From NCBI GenBank assembly GCA_964393035.1, contig CAYMRX010000007.1, positions 186,001-250,000 on the forward strand: DNA of 64,000 nt, written 5' to 3'. Shown here in pieces: positions 9,643 through 18,178 of this stretch (position 1 is the first letter of the stretch; each line of letters opens with the position of its first letter). A program made the position numbers and the translations under genes. Under the pieces are notes generated by a model. It did not search any database. It was given only the letters and a program-made list of their open reading frames with translations, and was not told the DNA's origin. The DNA comes from Tabrizicola_A sp964393035 (GTDB lineage Bacteria; Pseudomonadota; Alphaproteobacteria; Rhodobacterales; Rhodobacteraceae).

Positions 9643-10404
9643 AATCTCATCCTCGCTAGCACAGGGCTGCTGGTGCGGCCCCCGACCATTGACCCTGCCC
9701 CGGATGGATGCAGGGACTGACGCCAACCCGATCTCGGGTTTTGCGCCCAGATGCCTGCTGTCGCCGGAAGGATGAGATAAAAGTCTACCGTTCGGGGAAA
9801 TTCCCGTTCATGCCCAAAAAATCTGAGATGTCGCATCCGGTCCGCAATGACCCGATGAAATGGCAGCCTTTTCCTTCACACCCAAGACGTCTTGCGACGC
9901 CAACCACGCAACAGCCGCCCCCACGGCCAAACTCGTCTTCGAAAAGAACCCTTGTTGAATAGCCTTGCCCGATCCGCAGGTGAAGCAAAAAAGACAAGAA
10001 TGTGGCGTAACTTCTTGATAGCGCACCCAAGCTTGTCGGAGTTATGGCGGCCATGCAGGTCTGGTCACGGGGTTTTTGTTTCCATTCCCGCAATCAGCAC
10101 CGCGAAGATCGCCCCGTAAATCATTCTGAAAAAAGCAGCTTTCCAAAATCGTCAAAACAGCCCGCGGCGCATTGTTTCCACCTGCGAAACGATAGGCCCG
10201 CCATTCACCCTCGCCTTGGTTCCGACAGATTTTAGACAAACTTGCCCGGAAGCTGTTTCAACCTTGGCGCCAATCCGGCCAATGGCCCAGAATCATTGCC
10301 GGATGAGGATTTGTCGTGGCTCAAGGGGCGCCGAATCACAGGGCAGCTATCCTGCCCCGACATGGGGGAAAGACGGGCGCAATTTCGGCATTTGTCTTGA
10401 AAGC
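9643..10404. other. Long intergenic region upstream of the RTX cluster
   Basis: About 760 bases between the RTX start and a tRNA gene. It should contain the RTX promoter. The small open frames on both strands overlap each other, lack ribosome sites and resemble nothing known. I see no strong hairpin or repeat. Confidence 0.5.
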
Positions 10405-10488
10405 TGGTGCCCGAGGCGAGACTCGAACTCGCACGACTTGCGTCGGAGGTTTTTGAAACCTCTGCGTCTACCATTCCGCCACTCGGGC
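10405..10488 (-). tRNA. tRNA-Leu (anticodon CAA)
   Basis: Reading the minus strand, the acceptor arm GCCCGAG pairs with CTCGGGC, followed by discriminator A and an encoded CCA. The anticodon stem GAGGT/ACCTC encloses a TTCAAAA loop, giving CAA, which reads UUG. There is a long class II variable arm and a canonical T-arm (GTTCGAGTC). Length is 84 nt including CCA. Confidence 0.97.
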
Positions 10489-10542
10489 CAGCGTCGTCCG
10501 TTTATCCGGCCCCGCAGGCGGCGTCAACGGGGGGAAAGCCGG

Positions 10543-11391
10543 TTAAAGACGTTCTGCCTCAAAAGTATTGCAGGCGTTGAGATCGCCGGTTTCAAGGCCG
10601 GTATAGAACCAGCGTGCCCGCTGTTCCGAGGTGCCATGGGTAAAGGTATGCGGCATCGGGCGCTGGCCCGCGTTTCGTTGCAGCGTATCATCGCCGATCT
10701 GGCGGGCGGCGTTCAGCGCCTCTTCAAAGTCGCCCTTCTCGATCGCGCCGAAGTCTTCATGCACGCCGCGTGCCCAGACCCCTGACAGGCAATCGGCCTG
10801 CAATTCGATCATCACCGAAATCTGGTTGCTTTCGGTCTGGCTGACCTGGCCGCGCAACTGGTTGGCCTGACCGAGAATCCCCAATTCGTCCTGCATATGA
10901 TGGGCAACCTCATGCGCCACCACATAGGCCATGGCAAAATCACCGCCCGCGCCAAGCTGATCTTGCATCGTCGTGAAGAAATCGGTGTCGAGATACACCT
11001 TCTTGTCGCCGGGGCAATAGAACGGCCCCGTCGCCCCCGAGGCCGACCCGCAAGGCGATCCGGTCGCGCCCTTGAACAGCACCAGCGTCACCGGGTTGTA
11101 GCGGCGGTTCAACTGGTCCTTGAATTCCTTGGCCCAGATCTCCTCGGTATAGCCCAAGGACACCGCGACAAATTCGCCCGCCGCGCGGTCTTCCTCGGTC
11201 AACTCGGCGCTGCCTTGCGGGGCGCCCATGCCGGGGTCGGTCAAAAGCGGGGTGACATCAATGCCAAGGAAGTAGCCGATGGCAAGGATGGCCAAAAGAC
11301 CCACGCCCCCCACGGCCGTTCCCCCGCCCGCCCGCCGCTGACCGCGACGGTCCTCGATATTTCGGCTTTGCTTTTGTCCACGCCATTCCAT
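10543..11391 (-). CDS. YpfJ-family neutral zinc metallopeptidase
   Basis: 282 residues from ATG 11391 (MEWRGQKQSRN...), with GGGGGACGAG upstream. The frame stays open upstream but that extension is low-complexity and not family-like. The N-terminus is cytoplasmic and basic, followed by one membrane segment at about 30-46 (TAVGGVGLLAILAIGYFLGI). The remainder is a predicted periplasmic catalytic domain with the zincin motif HEVAHH in VVAHEVAHHMQDELGI and a downstream QADCLSGVWA block whose acidic residue is typical of the family. The length fits YpfJ (about 280-290). The substrate is unknown. It is transcribed divergently from the DedA-like gene. Confidence 0.9.
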   Translation of the reverse strand: MEWRGQKQSRNIEDRRGQRRAGGGTAVGGVGLLAILAIGYFLGIDVTPLLTDPGMGAPQGSAELTEEDRAAGEFVAVSLGYTEEIWAKEFKDQLNRRYNPVTLVLFKGATGSPCGSASGATGPFYCPGDKKVYLDTDFFTTMQDQLGAGGDFAMAYVVAHEVAHHMQDELGILGQANQLRGQVSQTESNQISVMIELQADCLSGVWARGVHEDFGAIEKGDFEEALNAARQIGDDTLQRNAGQRPMPHTFTHGTSEQRARWFYTGLETGDLNACNTFEAERL

Positions 11392-11565
11392 CACTCGTCC
11401 CCCAAAACCAATACCCCCGATCATAGCTTTGCCAATGCAGGTTGCAATCGCCCATGCCCTCCGCCCATGCCCCGCCGCCCATACCCGCCGTCCCGCCCGT
11501 GCCCCGGCTTGACCTTTGCCGCCCCACATGGCCAATGGGGCCAAACTGCTGAAAGGCCAGACCCG

Positions 11566-12150
11566 ATGTTCCGCAGGCTTTACGACTGGACGCTGAGATG
11601 GGCAGCATCGCGCCATGCGACCAAGGCCCTTGGGGCGGTGTCTTTCGTCGAAAGCTCGGTCTTTCCGATTCCGGCGGATGTGTTGTTCGTGCCGATGGTG
11701 CTGGCCCGGCCTGAAAACGCCTATCGCCTTGCGTTGATTGCCTCTGTCACCTCGGTTCTGGGCGGCGTCTTTGGCTGGCTGATCGGGCATTACGCCTTTG
11801 ACCTGATTGCCGCCCCGCTCTTGCAGTTTTACGGCAAGATGGACGCGTTCGAGGCGCTGAAAGACGCCACCGGCACCGGAACAATCCTGCTTTTGCTGGT
11901 CACCTCGGGCTTTTCGCACCTGCCGCCGATGAAGGTGGTCACAATCCTGTCAGGACTGGTGTCGTTTGACCTGACTTTGTTCATCCTCTCTGCCATCGTC
12001 GCCCGTGGAGGGCGATTCTTCCTGCTGGCCTGGGTCTTGCAACGCTATGGCAAACCGATGGCCGAGTTCATCGAACGCCGCTTCACCTTGATTGCCGGAG
12101 GGCTGCTTGCAGCCCTTGCCGTAATCTGGGTTACGGTAAAATTCATTTGA
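11566..12150 (+). CDS. YqaA/DedA-like membrane protein (VTT domain)
   Basis: 194 residues from ATG 11566 (MFRRLYDWTLRW...), chosen because the family N-terminus begins here and AAAGG lies just upstream; a much longer upstream frame is a shadow of the antisense protease. The family signature is at about 18-40 (GAVSFVESSVFPIPADVLFVPM). Several membrane segments follow (about 45-65, 100-150, 170-190) with a re-entrant GxxxG-rich region. DedA/VTT proteins are membrane lipid or ion transport-like proteins, some of them polyprenyl-phosphate or phospholipid scramblase-related. The substrate here is not known. It lies immediately before dsbB on the same strand and probably forms an operon with it. 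Confidence 0.85.
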   Translation: MFRRLYDWTLRWAASRHATKALGAVSFVESSVFPIPADVLFVPMVLARPENAYRLALIASVTSVLGGVFGWLIGHYAFDLIAAPLLQFYGKMDAFEALKDATGTGTILLLLVTSGFSHLPPMKVVTILSGLVSFDLTLFILSAIVARGGRFFLLAWVLQRYGKPMAEFIERRFTLIAGGLLAALAVIWVTVKFI

Positions 12151-12158
12151 GGCCGAAC

Positions 12159-12620
12159 ATGCCGCGCACCACCCTTGCCCTTCTTGCCGCCGCCGGCTCT
12201 GCCGGGCTTTTGCTCGGCGCGCTGGCCTTTCAATATATCGGCGGGCTGGCGCCTTGTGTGCTGTGCATCTGGCAGCGTTGGCCGCATGTGGTGGCGCTGA
12301 TCCTTGCCGCGGCCTTCCTGTGGCGCGGCCATGGGGCGCTGGCCGCCCTTGCCGGCTTGGCCGCGCTGACCTCGGCCGGGATCGGGGTTTTCCATATCGG
12401 CGTTGAGCAAGGCTGGTGGCAGGGGCTGGCGCAATGCAGCGTCAACACCTTGGCGGGCGTCTCTGCCGGTGATCTTTTGAACACCGATGTCAATGTCGGC
12501 GCGCCAGCGGCCTGCGACAAGGTGGCATGGTCCTTGTTCGGCATTTCCATGCCGGGCTGGAACGTGATCGCCTCCACCACCGTGGCCGGGCTTTGGGCGT
12601 TGGTCGCCCGCCAAAGCTGA
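12159..12620 (+). CDS. Disulfide bond formation protein B family
   Basis: 153 residues from ATG 12159, with GAGG overlapping the preceding stop. DsbB is an inner-membrane protein that reoxidises the periplasmic thiol oxidase DsbA and passes electrons to quinone. Visible features are four hydrophobic segments, the first periplasmic CxxC (CVLC at about 33-36, followed by IWQRWPH, a family hallmark) and a second Cys pair in the second periplasmic loop (QCSVNT... and ..AACDK). The length is slightly short but within the range for alphaproteobacterial DsbB. No DsbA is in the window. Confidence 0.88.
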   Translation: MPRTTLALLAAAGSAGLLLGALAFQYIGGLAPCVLCIWQRWPHVVALILAAAFLWRGHGALAALAGLAALTSAGIGVFHIGVEQGWWQGLAQCSVNTLAGVSAGDLLNTDVNVGAPAACDKVAWSLFGISMPGWNVIASTTVAGLWALVARQS

Positions 12621-12625
12621 CGCGC

Positions 12626-13096
12626 ATGGCAAGCCGCTTCGCCCGCGCCCGGTTTATGGCCGGGCTGATCCTGCGGGTCGCCCTGCGTGCAATCCCGCGG
12701 CGCAAGGCGGCAGCGGAAAACCCCGAAGCATTGATCGAGGCCCTGATGACCGGCAACTTGGCCGCACTGGATGCCCAAGGGCCGGGCTTTGCCACGGCAA
12801 GGGATGCGCAGGGCAATCCGTGGTTCTTCATCGCGCTGGAAAGCGGCAGCGCCTCGGCGGTCGATTGGTTCCTGCGCCACGGCGCCAGCCCAACCGCCGC
12901 CGACCGCGCCGGCCGCCTGCCGCTGGAAACCCTGATCCAGCGCGCCGCCCTTGCCGATGAGATGGACGACCATCTGGCCGACTGCCCCGCCATGGCCCGC
13001 GCCCTGATCGCCCAAGGCGCCAGCCCGCAGGCCCGCACCCTGACGGGCGCGGTCTTGTCCGACCTCGCCCACGATGCGGGGCTGGCCTTAGCCTAA
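12626..13096 (+). CDS. Small ankyrin-repeat-like protein
   Basis: 156 residues from ATG 12626, five bases after dsbB, so probably cotranscribed. Residues 25-75 and 75-150 show degenerate ankyrin-type repeats: ..ALIEALMTGNLAALDAQG..., ..NPWFFIALESGSASAVDWFLRHGASPTAADRAGRLPLETLI..., ..MARALIAQGASPQ... The N-terminus is basic with a weakly hydrophobic stretch (FMAGLILRVALRAI) that may touch the membrane. The partner is unknown. Its last nine bases overlap the 3' end of the convergent dgt gene. Confidence 0.75.
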   Translation: MASRFARARFMAGLILRVALRAIPRRKAAAENPEALIEALMTGNLAALDAQGPGFATARDAQGNPWFFIALESGSASAVDWFLRHGASPTAADRAGRLPLETLIQRAALADEMDDHLADCPAMARALIAQGASPQARTLTGAVLSDLAHDAGLALA

Positions 13097-14254
13097 CAGC
13101 CGCTGCCCCTCTTGCAGCGCAAAGCGGTCGGTCATGCCCGAGACATAATCGGCCACCATCCGCGCCAGATCCGTTTCATCGGTGGCCGCCTCAATATCCT
13201 GCCGCCACTCCTGCGGCAGCAGCTCCGGGCGCGACAGGAACAGCGGGAACAGGCCGTTCACCACCTCTGTCACCTGCGCCCGCATCACCACCACCGAAGG
13301 CGCGCGATACATCCGGGTAAAGAGGAAACTGCGAATGGCCTTCAATTCCTGATAAAGCGGCTTCGAAAACCGGATGATCGTCGTGCCCATATGCCGGATT
13401 TCATCCACCGATTGCGGGCGTGCCGCCTCCAGCCGCCCTTGCGCCACCGCGATCACATCCTCGACCATGCGGCCAAAGACCCGCCGCAAGGCTTCATGCC
13501 GACGGCGCATCTTTTCAAGACCGGGGTAAAGCCGGTCCACCTCGGCAAAGGCGGGGCCGGTGACGGGCAGTTGCATCAGGTCGTCTTCGGTAAAAAGGCC
13601 GCTGCGCAAACCATCGTGCAGATCGTGATGGCTATAGGCCACATCATCGGCAATCGCCGCCACCTGCGCCTCGGCCGAGGCATGGGTGTGCAACTCCAGA
13701 TCCCACAGCACATTCACCTCGGCCAGCGCATAGGGCAAAGGCCCGGCATGTTTTTCATCCGCATTGGGGCCAATCACCGGGCCATTGTGCTTGGCAATGC
13801 CCTCAAGGCTTTCCCATGTCAGGTTCAGCCCGTCAAAATCGGCATAATGCCGCTCCAGCCGCGTCACGATGCGCAGGGCTTGGGCGTTGTGGTCAAAGCC
13901 GCCATAGGGCGCCATCAGCGCGGCCAAGGCATCCTCGCCGGTATGGCCAAAGGGCGTGTGGCCAAGATCATGCGCCAAGGCGATACATTCCGCGAGATCG
14001 GTGTTCAGCCCCAACACGCCTGAAATAGTGCGCGCGACCTGCGCCACCTCGATCGAATGGGTCAGGCGGGTGCGATAATAATCGCCCTCATGTTCGACAA
14101 AGACCTGCGTCTTGTGCTTCAGCCGCCGAAAAGCCGATGAATGGATGATCCGGTCGCGGTCGCGCTGATAGGGGCTGCGAAAGGACGACATGGTTTCGGG
14201 ATAAAGCCGCCCGCGCGAGGCATCGGGCAGGCAGGCATAGGGGGCAAAGGACAT
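13088..14254 (-). CDS. dgt: Deoxyguanosinetriphosphate triphosphohydrolase-like protein
   Basis: 388 residues. Dgt-type enzymes hydrolyse dNTPs, classically dGTP, to nucleoside and triphosphate, so they shape dNTP pools. The HD-domain metal ligands are visible: H..R near RLTHSIEVAQVA, the HD pair in CIALAHDLGHTPFGHTGEDAL, and a downstream D in IADDVAYSHHDLHDGL. The length matches the shorter alphaproteobacterial dGTPase-like group rather than E. coli Dgt (about 505), so substrate breadth is uncertain. It starts at ATG 14254, divergent from the Fe-S carrier gene, and its 3' end overlaps the ankyrin-like gene by 9 bases. Confidence 0.92.
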   Translation of the reverse strand: MSFAPYACLPDASRGRLYPETMSSFRSPYQRDRDRIIHSSAFRRLKHKTQVFVEHEGDYYRTRLTHSIEVAQVARTISGVLGLNTDLAECIALAHDLGHTPFGHTGEDALAALMAPYGGFDHNAQALRIVTRLERHYADFDGLNLTWESLEGIAKHNGPVIGPNADEKHAGPLPYALAEVNVLWDLELHTHASAEAQVAAIADDVAYSHHDLHDGLRSGLFTEDDLMQLPVTGPAFAEVDRLYPGLEKMRRRHEALRRVFGRMVEDVIAVAQGRLEAARPQSVDEIRHMGTTIIRFSKPLYQELKAIRSFLFTRMYRAPSVVVMRAQVTEVVNGLFPLFLSRPELLPQEWRQDIEAATDETDLARMVADYVSGMTDRFALQEGQRLLG

Positions 14255-14326
14255 TCAAGGGCCGTTCTTGTTCAGGTCTTCCCCCTACCCTATATTCTTC
14301 CTACAGGATTAGAACGGGAATGAACC

Positions 14327-14668
14327 ATGAACCTGCCGCCAGACGCCTCTCATCCGCGCGTCACGGACCGCGCTTTTGCCCGGCTTGCCGAAATCGCCGA
14401 CCTGACGGGCGAGACAAAGGCGCTGCGCATCGGCGTTCTGGGGGGCGGATGTTCGGGCTTTCAATATGACATCCGGCTGGACACCGCCGCCACCGATGAT
14501 CTGGTGATCGAGAAATCGGGCCAAAAAGTGCTGGTCGATCCCGTCTCGCTGCCGTTTCTGACCAATGCCGTGGTGGATTATTCCGAAGACCTGATCGGCG
14601 CGCGCTTCGTGATCGAAAACCCCAATGCCGCCTCCTCTTGCGGCTGCGGCACCTCGTTTTCGATCTGA
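14327..14668 (+). CDS. erpA: A-type iron-sulfur cluster carrier (HesB/IscA/ErpA)
   Basis: 113 residues. A-type carriers receive Fe-S clusters from the assembly scaffold and deliver them to target enzymes. The three conserved cysteines are in place: one in GVLGGGCSGFQYD (about residue 45) and two in SSCGCGTSFSI at the C-terminus. The family phrase DPVSLPFLTNAVVDYSEDLIGARFVIENPNA is intact. It stands alone, without isc or suf genes, as is common for ErpA. Distinguishing ErpA from IscA by sequence is not fully safe here, so the symbol is provisional. Confidence 0.9.
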   Translation: MNLPPDASHPRVTDRAFARLAEIADLTGETKALRIGVLGGGCSGFQYDIRLDTAATDDLVIEKSGQKVLVDPVSLPFLTNAVVDYSEDLIGARFVIENPNAASSCGCGTSFSI

Positions 14669-14696
14669 AACCGTCGCAACACGGCCGCCGCGCGGC

Positions 14697-14915
14697 TTAT
14701 CGCCCCGCGCGCGCCCGCCGCTCCTCGCGCAGCACCTGCCGCACCGTCGGCCCCAGCACCAAAAGCGCGAGGATGGTGAAGACCGGCGAGAAGATCACGG
14801 TCAGAAACAGCCATCCGATCACCGAGCGCCCGCGCGACGCCGCCATCGAGGCGGGAAGCCAAATGCAAAACCAGACCGAGATGGCCAGAATGATCAGAAA
14901 AAGTGTTCCGTCCAT
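14697..14915 (-). CDS. Small membrane protein
   Basis: 72 residues from ATG 14915 (MDGTLFLIILAISVWFC...). Two hydrophobic helices, about 4-24 and 34-58, are separated by a short basic loop (AASRGRSV), and the tail is strongly basic (REERRARAGR). The residues resemble small hypothetical inner-membrane proteins. The ribosome site is weak, and an upstream start at 14984 would add a polar low-complexity segment, which I consider less likely. It is convergent with the Fe-S carrier gene. No function can be given. Confidence 0.6.
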   Translation of the reverse strand: MDGTLFLIILAISVWFCIWLPASMAASRGRSVIGWLFLTVIFSPVFTILALLVLGPTVRQVLREERRARAGR

Positions 14916-15087
14916 GCCCCGTCCATGCCCTGTCCCTTCCCCATCCCTTTGCCAGAGATAGGGAGCCAAAGGGGGCCGTGACAAGCCCCCCCATCCAAAC
15001 GCCCCTCAAGGCCCTCCACGCAGCCTTGCCGCGCCGCGCCAAAGCCCCTAGCCTGCACCCCCGATCCCCATCGCAAGTGATGCCGCC

Positions 15088-15867
15088 ATGAAACTCGCCA
15101 CCTTCAACATCAACGGCATCAAGGCCCGGATCGAGGCCCTGCCCGCCTGGCTGGCGGCGGCCCAGCCCGATGTGGTCTGTCTGCAAGAGATCAAATCGGT
15201 GGATGAGGGCTTCCCGCGCGAGATGTTCGAGGCCATGGGCTACCGCGTCGAAACCCATGGGCAGAAAAGCTTCAACGGCGTGGCGATCCTGTCGAAACTG
15301 CCTTTGGAAGACGTCACCCGCGGCCTGCCCGGGGATGACAGCGACGAACAGGCCCGCTGGATCGAGGCGACCGTGATGGGCCGCCGCCCAGTGCGGGTCT
15401 GCGGGCTTTACCTGCCGAACGGCAATCCGGCACCGGGGCCGAAATACGATTACAAACTGGCCTGGATGGCCCGGATGGAGACGCGCGCCCGCGCGCTTTT
15501 GGCCCAGGAAGAACCGACGGTCTTTTGCGGCGATTACAACGTCATCCCGCAAGACGCCGACGCCGCCCGGCCCGAGCTTTGGACAGCGGACGCGCTGGCC
15601 CTGCCCGCCTCGCGCGCGGCCTTCCGCCGTCTTTTGGCGCTTGGCCTGACCGATGCCTTCCGCGCCCGCAACGCCTCGGCGGGACACTATACGTTCTGGG
15701 ATTATCAAGCCGGCGCATGGGAACGCAACAACGGCATCCGCATCGACCACCTGCTGTTGTCACCCCAAGCCGCCGATCTTCTGCGCGACGCCCAGATCGA
15801 CAAACAGGTGCGCGCCGGCGACAAGCCCTCGGATCATGTGCCGATCTGGATTGAGCTTGACGCCTGA
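15088..15867 (+). CDS. xth: Exodeoxyribonuclease III
   Basis: 259 residues, near the usual 260-270. The enzyme is an AP endonuclease and 3'-5' exonuclease in base excision repair. The fold's catalytic blocks are all visible: N-terminal LATFNINGIKAR, the metal-binding Glu in VVCLQEIKSVDEGFP, the Tyr/Asn blocks LYLPNGN and FCGDYNVIP, and the C-terminal GIRIDHLLLS and SDHVPIWIEL with the catalytic Asp-His. The terminal block reaches the stop, so the gene is intact. It is convergent with the NAD(P)HX repair gene, and an inverted pair of extragenic repeats (15876-15956) fills the gap. Confidence 0.95.
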   Translation: MKLATFNINGIKARIEALPAWLAAAQPDVVCLQEIKSVDEGFPREMFEAMGYRVETHGQKSFNGVAILSKLPLEDVTRGLPGDDSDEQARWIEATVMGRRPVRVCGLYLPNGNPAPGPKYDYKLAWMARMETRARALLAQEEPTVFCGDYNVIPQDADAARPELWTADALALPASRAAFRRLLALGLTDAFRARNASAGHYTFWDYQAGAWERNNGIRIDHLLLSPQAADLLRDAQIDKQVRAGDKPSDHVPIWIELDA

Positions 15868-15875
15868 TCTGCCTT

Positions 15876-15956
15876 CAATATGGCCCCAATATCCCCGCCG
15901 GAGGCACCTATGGCCTGCCGCAGACGCTCCGCGGGGGGTATTTGGGCCAAGATGAA
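15876..15956. repeat. Inverted pair of REP-like extragenic repeats
   Basis: The left unit (15876-15906) reads ..GGCCCCAATATCCCCGCCGGAGG. The right unit (15926-15956) is the reverse complement of the core TCATCTTGGCCCAAATACCC. Together they form a large imperfect stem-loop between two convergent genes and may act as a bidirectional terminator. Related units lie near 17.4, 22.9, 23.05, 29.8 and 53.6 kb. Confidence 0.75.
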
Positions 15957-15957
15957 A

Positions 15958-17619
15958 TTACAGGTCCATTGACCGAAACACCCGTGGCAGTTCTTCGGGC
16001 AGGTCTTCGGCGATCAACCCCGGACCAAAGCTGCGCGCCGCCTCCACATGCAGCCATGCCCCGGTGCAGGCGGCCTCGAAAGGGGAAAACCCGCGCGCCA
16101 GCAGCCCGGTGATGAAGCCCGCCAGCACATCGCCCGAGCCTGCCGTGGCGAGCCAAGGTGCAGCGCGGTCATAGACGGAGGCGTTGATGGCGGCACGGCC
16201 AGAGGGGTCAGCAATCACCGTATCGGGGCCTTTGAACAGCACCACGCAGCCCGCCCGCGCGGCGGCCTCGCGGGTGGCGTCCAGCTTGGAATAGGCGGGG
16301 CCTTTGGTGGCTGGGGCAGCCAGTTTTTCGGCGATGTCGGGAAAAAGCCGGGCGAATTCCCCGGCATGGGGGGTGAGGATGCAGCCTTCGTACAGGGCGG
16401 CGAAAAGCGCGGGGCGCTGGGACAGGATGGTGAGCGCGTCAGCATCCAGCACCGTAGGTCGGGGGTCACCCCGGCGTGCCAGTGCCTCCTCCAACACCTC
16501 TGCCTGCCCGTCCCCCACCCCCATCCCCGGCCCAAGGCAGAGGGCATTGATGCGATTGTCCGACAGAACCTCCGCCAGCCCTGCGCCCCCCGCCACCTCG
16601 CGCAGCATGATGGCGTCCAGCCTTGCGGCGTTTTCGGCCATGGCGGCGGGCGGGCTGGCCAGAGTCACCAACCCCGCGCCGATCCGCAGCGCCCCTCGGG
16701 CGGCAAGACGGGCGGCCCCGGCGCGGCCGTGAGCGCCCGAGACGATCAGCGCGTGGCCATGGGCGTATTTGTGGCTCTCCTGCCGCTTTCCAAGCGTCTC
16801 GACATGACAGGCGACCAACTGCAGTGAGGTCTGGCCCCGCCGTTCAAGGCCGATATCCACCACCATCACCTTTCCGCAATGTCGCGGGCCATCCTCCAGC
16901 AGATGACCGGGTTTCAGGCTGTGAAACGCCACCGTCAGGCTGGCTTCGACCACAAATCCCTCCCGCGCAGGCCATGGTGGGCCTTCCCGGCGTTCCGTGC
17001 GGGAACTCTCGGGTTCCAGCGGGCGGCCACTGTCCGAACACAGCCCCGACGGCAAATCGACCGCCACGACTGGCCCCAGAAGATTGCCCATAAAGCGGTT
17101 ATAGAAGACCTCGCGCACATCTTTCGGCAAAGGACGCGCAAGGCCGGTGCCGAAAACGGCGTCGACAATCACATCAGCAGGCTTTCCGGGGCGCGCATCA
17201 ATCTCGGCGTTCAGCGTGGCAAGCGAAGCCACCTTCCCCATCCCCACCCACCGCTCATAATTCACCCGCGCATCCGGCGGCAGCTTTTCGGCATCCCCAT
17301 AAAGGAACACCTCCACCTCCCAGCCCCAACCTTTCAAGAGCCGCGCCACCACGAACCCGTCGCCGCCATTATTGCCCGGACCGCAAAGGACCACGGCGCG
17401 ATGAGAGGTGTCACCGCTTTGGGTTTCATCTTGGCCCAAATACCCTGGGGTCCGGGGCAACGCCCCGGCGGGTGGGGCAAGCGCAGGCCATTCGGCAAAA
17501 ATCGCCTGAACCACGCCCTTTCCGGCGCGCTCCATCAACTCCAGCCCCGTCACCTCGCCACGGTCTATCGCGGCCTGTTCAAGGCTGCGCATTTGGGCGG
17601 CGGTGAGGAGTTCGGTCAT
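15958..17619 (-). CDS. nnr: Bifunctional NAD(P)H-hydrate epimerase / ADP-dependent NAD(P)H-hydrate dehydratase
   Basis: 553 residues; the start at 17619 fits the family N-terminus MTELLTAAQMRSLEQAA. The enzyme repairs NADHX and NADPHX, damaged forms of the nicotinamide cofactors. The N-terminal YjeF epimerase domain (about 1-240) shows CGPGNNGGDGFVVARLL and the catalytic block VDAVFGTGLARPL. The C-terminal ribokinase-like dehydratase domain (about 260-553) shows LCLGPGMG and ATAGSGDVLAGFITGLLARG. Two features are odd. Residues about 50-65 (..PPAGALPRTPGYLGQDETQ..) are encoded by a copy of the local extragenic repeat (17425-17472). A second non-family stretch (EPESSRTERREGPPWP) sits between PSGLCSDSGRP and the VVEASLTVAF block. 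Both lie in surface-loop positions, so activity may be retained. Confidence 0.93.
   Translation of the reverse strand: MTELLTAAQMRSLEQAAIDRGEVTGLELMERAGKGVVQAIFAEWPALAPPAGALPRTPGYLGQDETQSGDTSHRAVVLCGPGNNGGDGFVVARLLKGWGWEVEVFLYGDAEKLPPDARVNYERWVGMGKVASLATLNAEIDARPGKPADVIVDAVFGTGLARPLPKDVREVFYNRFMGNLLGPVVAVDLPSGLCSDSGRPLEPESSRTERREGPPWPAREGFVVEASLTVAFHSLKPGHLLEDGPRHCGKVMVVDIGLERRGQTSLQLVACHVETLGKRQESHKYAHGHALIVSGAHGRAGAARLAARGALRIGAGLVTLASPPAAMAENAARLDAIMLREVAGGAGLAEVLSDNRINALCLGPGMGVGDGQAEVLEEALARRGDPRPTVLDADALTILSQRPALFAALYEGCILTPHAGEFARLFPDIAEKLAAPATKGPAYSKLDATREAAARAGCVVLFKGPDTVIADPSGRAAINASVYDRAAPWLATAGSGDVLAGFITGLLARGFSPFEAACTGAWLHVEAARSFGPGLIAEDLPEELPRVFRSMDL
17425..17472. repeat. REP-like repeat inside the nnr coding sequence
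   Basis: The segment carries the core TCATCTTGGCCCAAATACCC followed by a CCGGGGC-AAC-GCCCCGG hairpin. This is the same order as the intergenic copy at 29797-29835 (AAATACTCTCGGGGTCCGGGG...CCCCGGGG). It is read in frame on the minus strand without a stop and encodes a Pro/Gly-rich loop. Confidence 0.75.
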
Positions 17620-17787
17620 TTTGCAGGCAACCTTTTCGCGGGCCGCTCAAATTCGCGGCTATTTGCACAAAATTTAGGCGCACGCCCGGAAAAGCTGCGG
17701 CGCTTTGCCCTGCCTTGAGCCTAGCCAATTGTTCCTGCCCTCGGGAAGTGATGAATGACGGCAGGACCAAAAGCGGGGAGTCGTCAG

Positions 17788-18126
17788 GTGAAGAAGATCG
17801 AAGCGATCATCAAGCCCTTCAAGCTGGACGAGGTGAAGGAAGCCCTTCAGGAAGCTGGCATTCAGGGCCTTTCGGTCACCGAGGTCAAAGGCTTTGGCCG
17901 CCAGAAGGGCCATACCGAGCTTTACCGTGGCGCCGAATATGTCGTCGACTTTCTGCCTAAGGTGAAGATCGAGGTCGTCCTGACCGATGACATGGTCGAC
18001 GCCGCCATCGAGGCGATCATCACCGCCGCCCGCACCGACAAGATCGGCGACGGCAAGATCTTTGTCTCGCCCGTAGAACAAGCCATCCGCATCCGCACCG
18101 GGGAAACCGGTGATGATGCTGTGTAA
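17788..18126 (+). CDS. glnB: Nitrogen regulatory protein PII
   Basis: 112 residues from GTG 17788 behind GGGGAG; this start gives exactly the canonical PII length and N-terminus (VKKIEAIIKPFKLDEVKEAL). PII senses 2-oxoglutarate and ATP/ADP and is uridylylated when nitrogen is scarce. Tyr51, the uridylylation site in the T-loop (KGHTELYRGAEY), is present, as are the B-loop TDKIGDGKIFVSPVEQAIRIRTGE residues that bind nucleotide. It lies 50 bases before glnA, the usual alphaproteobacterial glnBA operon. GlnE, one of its targets, is encoded at 54.6-57.4 kb. Confidence 0.97.
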   Translation: MKKIEAIIKPFKLDEVKEALQEAGIQGLSVTEVKGFGRQKGHTELYRGAEYVVDFLPKVKIEVVLTDDMVDAAIEAIITAARTDKIGDGKIFVSPVEQAIRIRTGETGDDAV

Positions 18127-18178
18127 TCAACGGGCCCTTTAAGCCCAAAGCGAAACCCGAGAACCGAAAGGCAGCATG

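Noticed and set aside
11392..11919. N-terminal extension of the YpfJ-like protease
   Set aside because: The extension is low-complexity, overlaps the divergent DedA-like gene and lacks a ribosome site; the family start is 11391.
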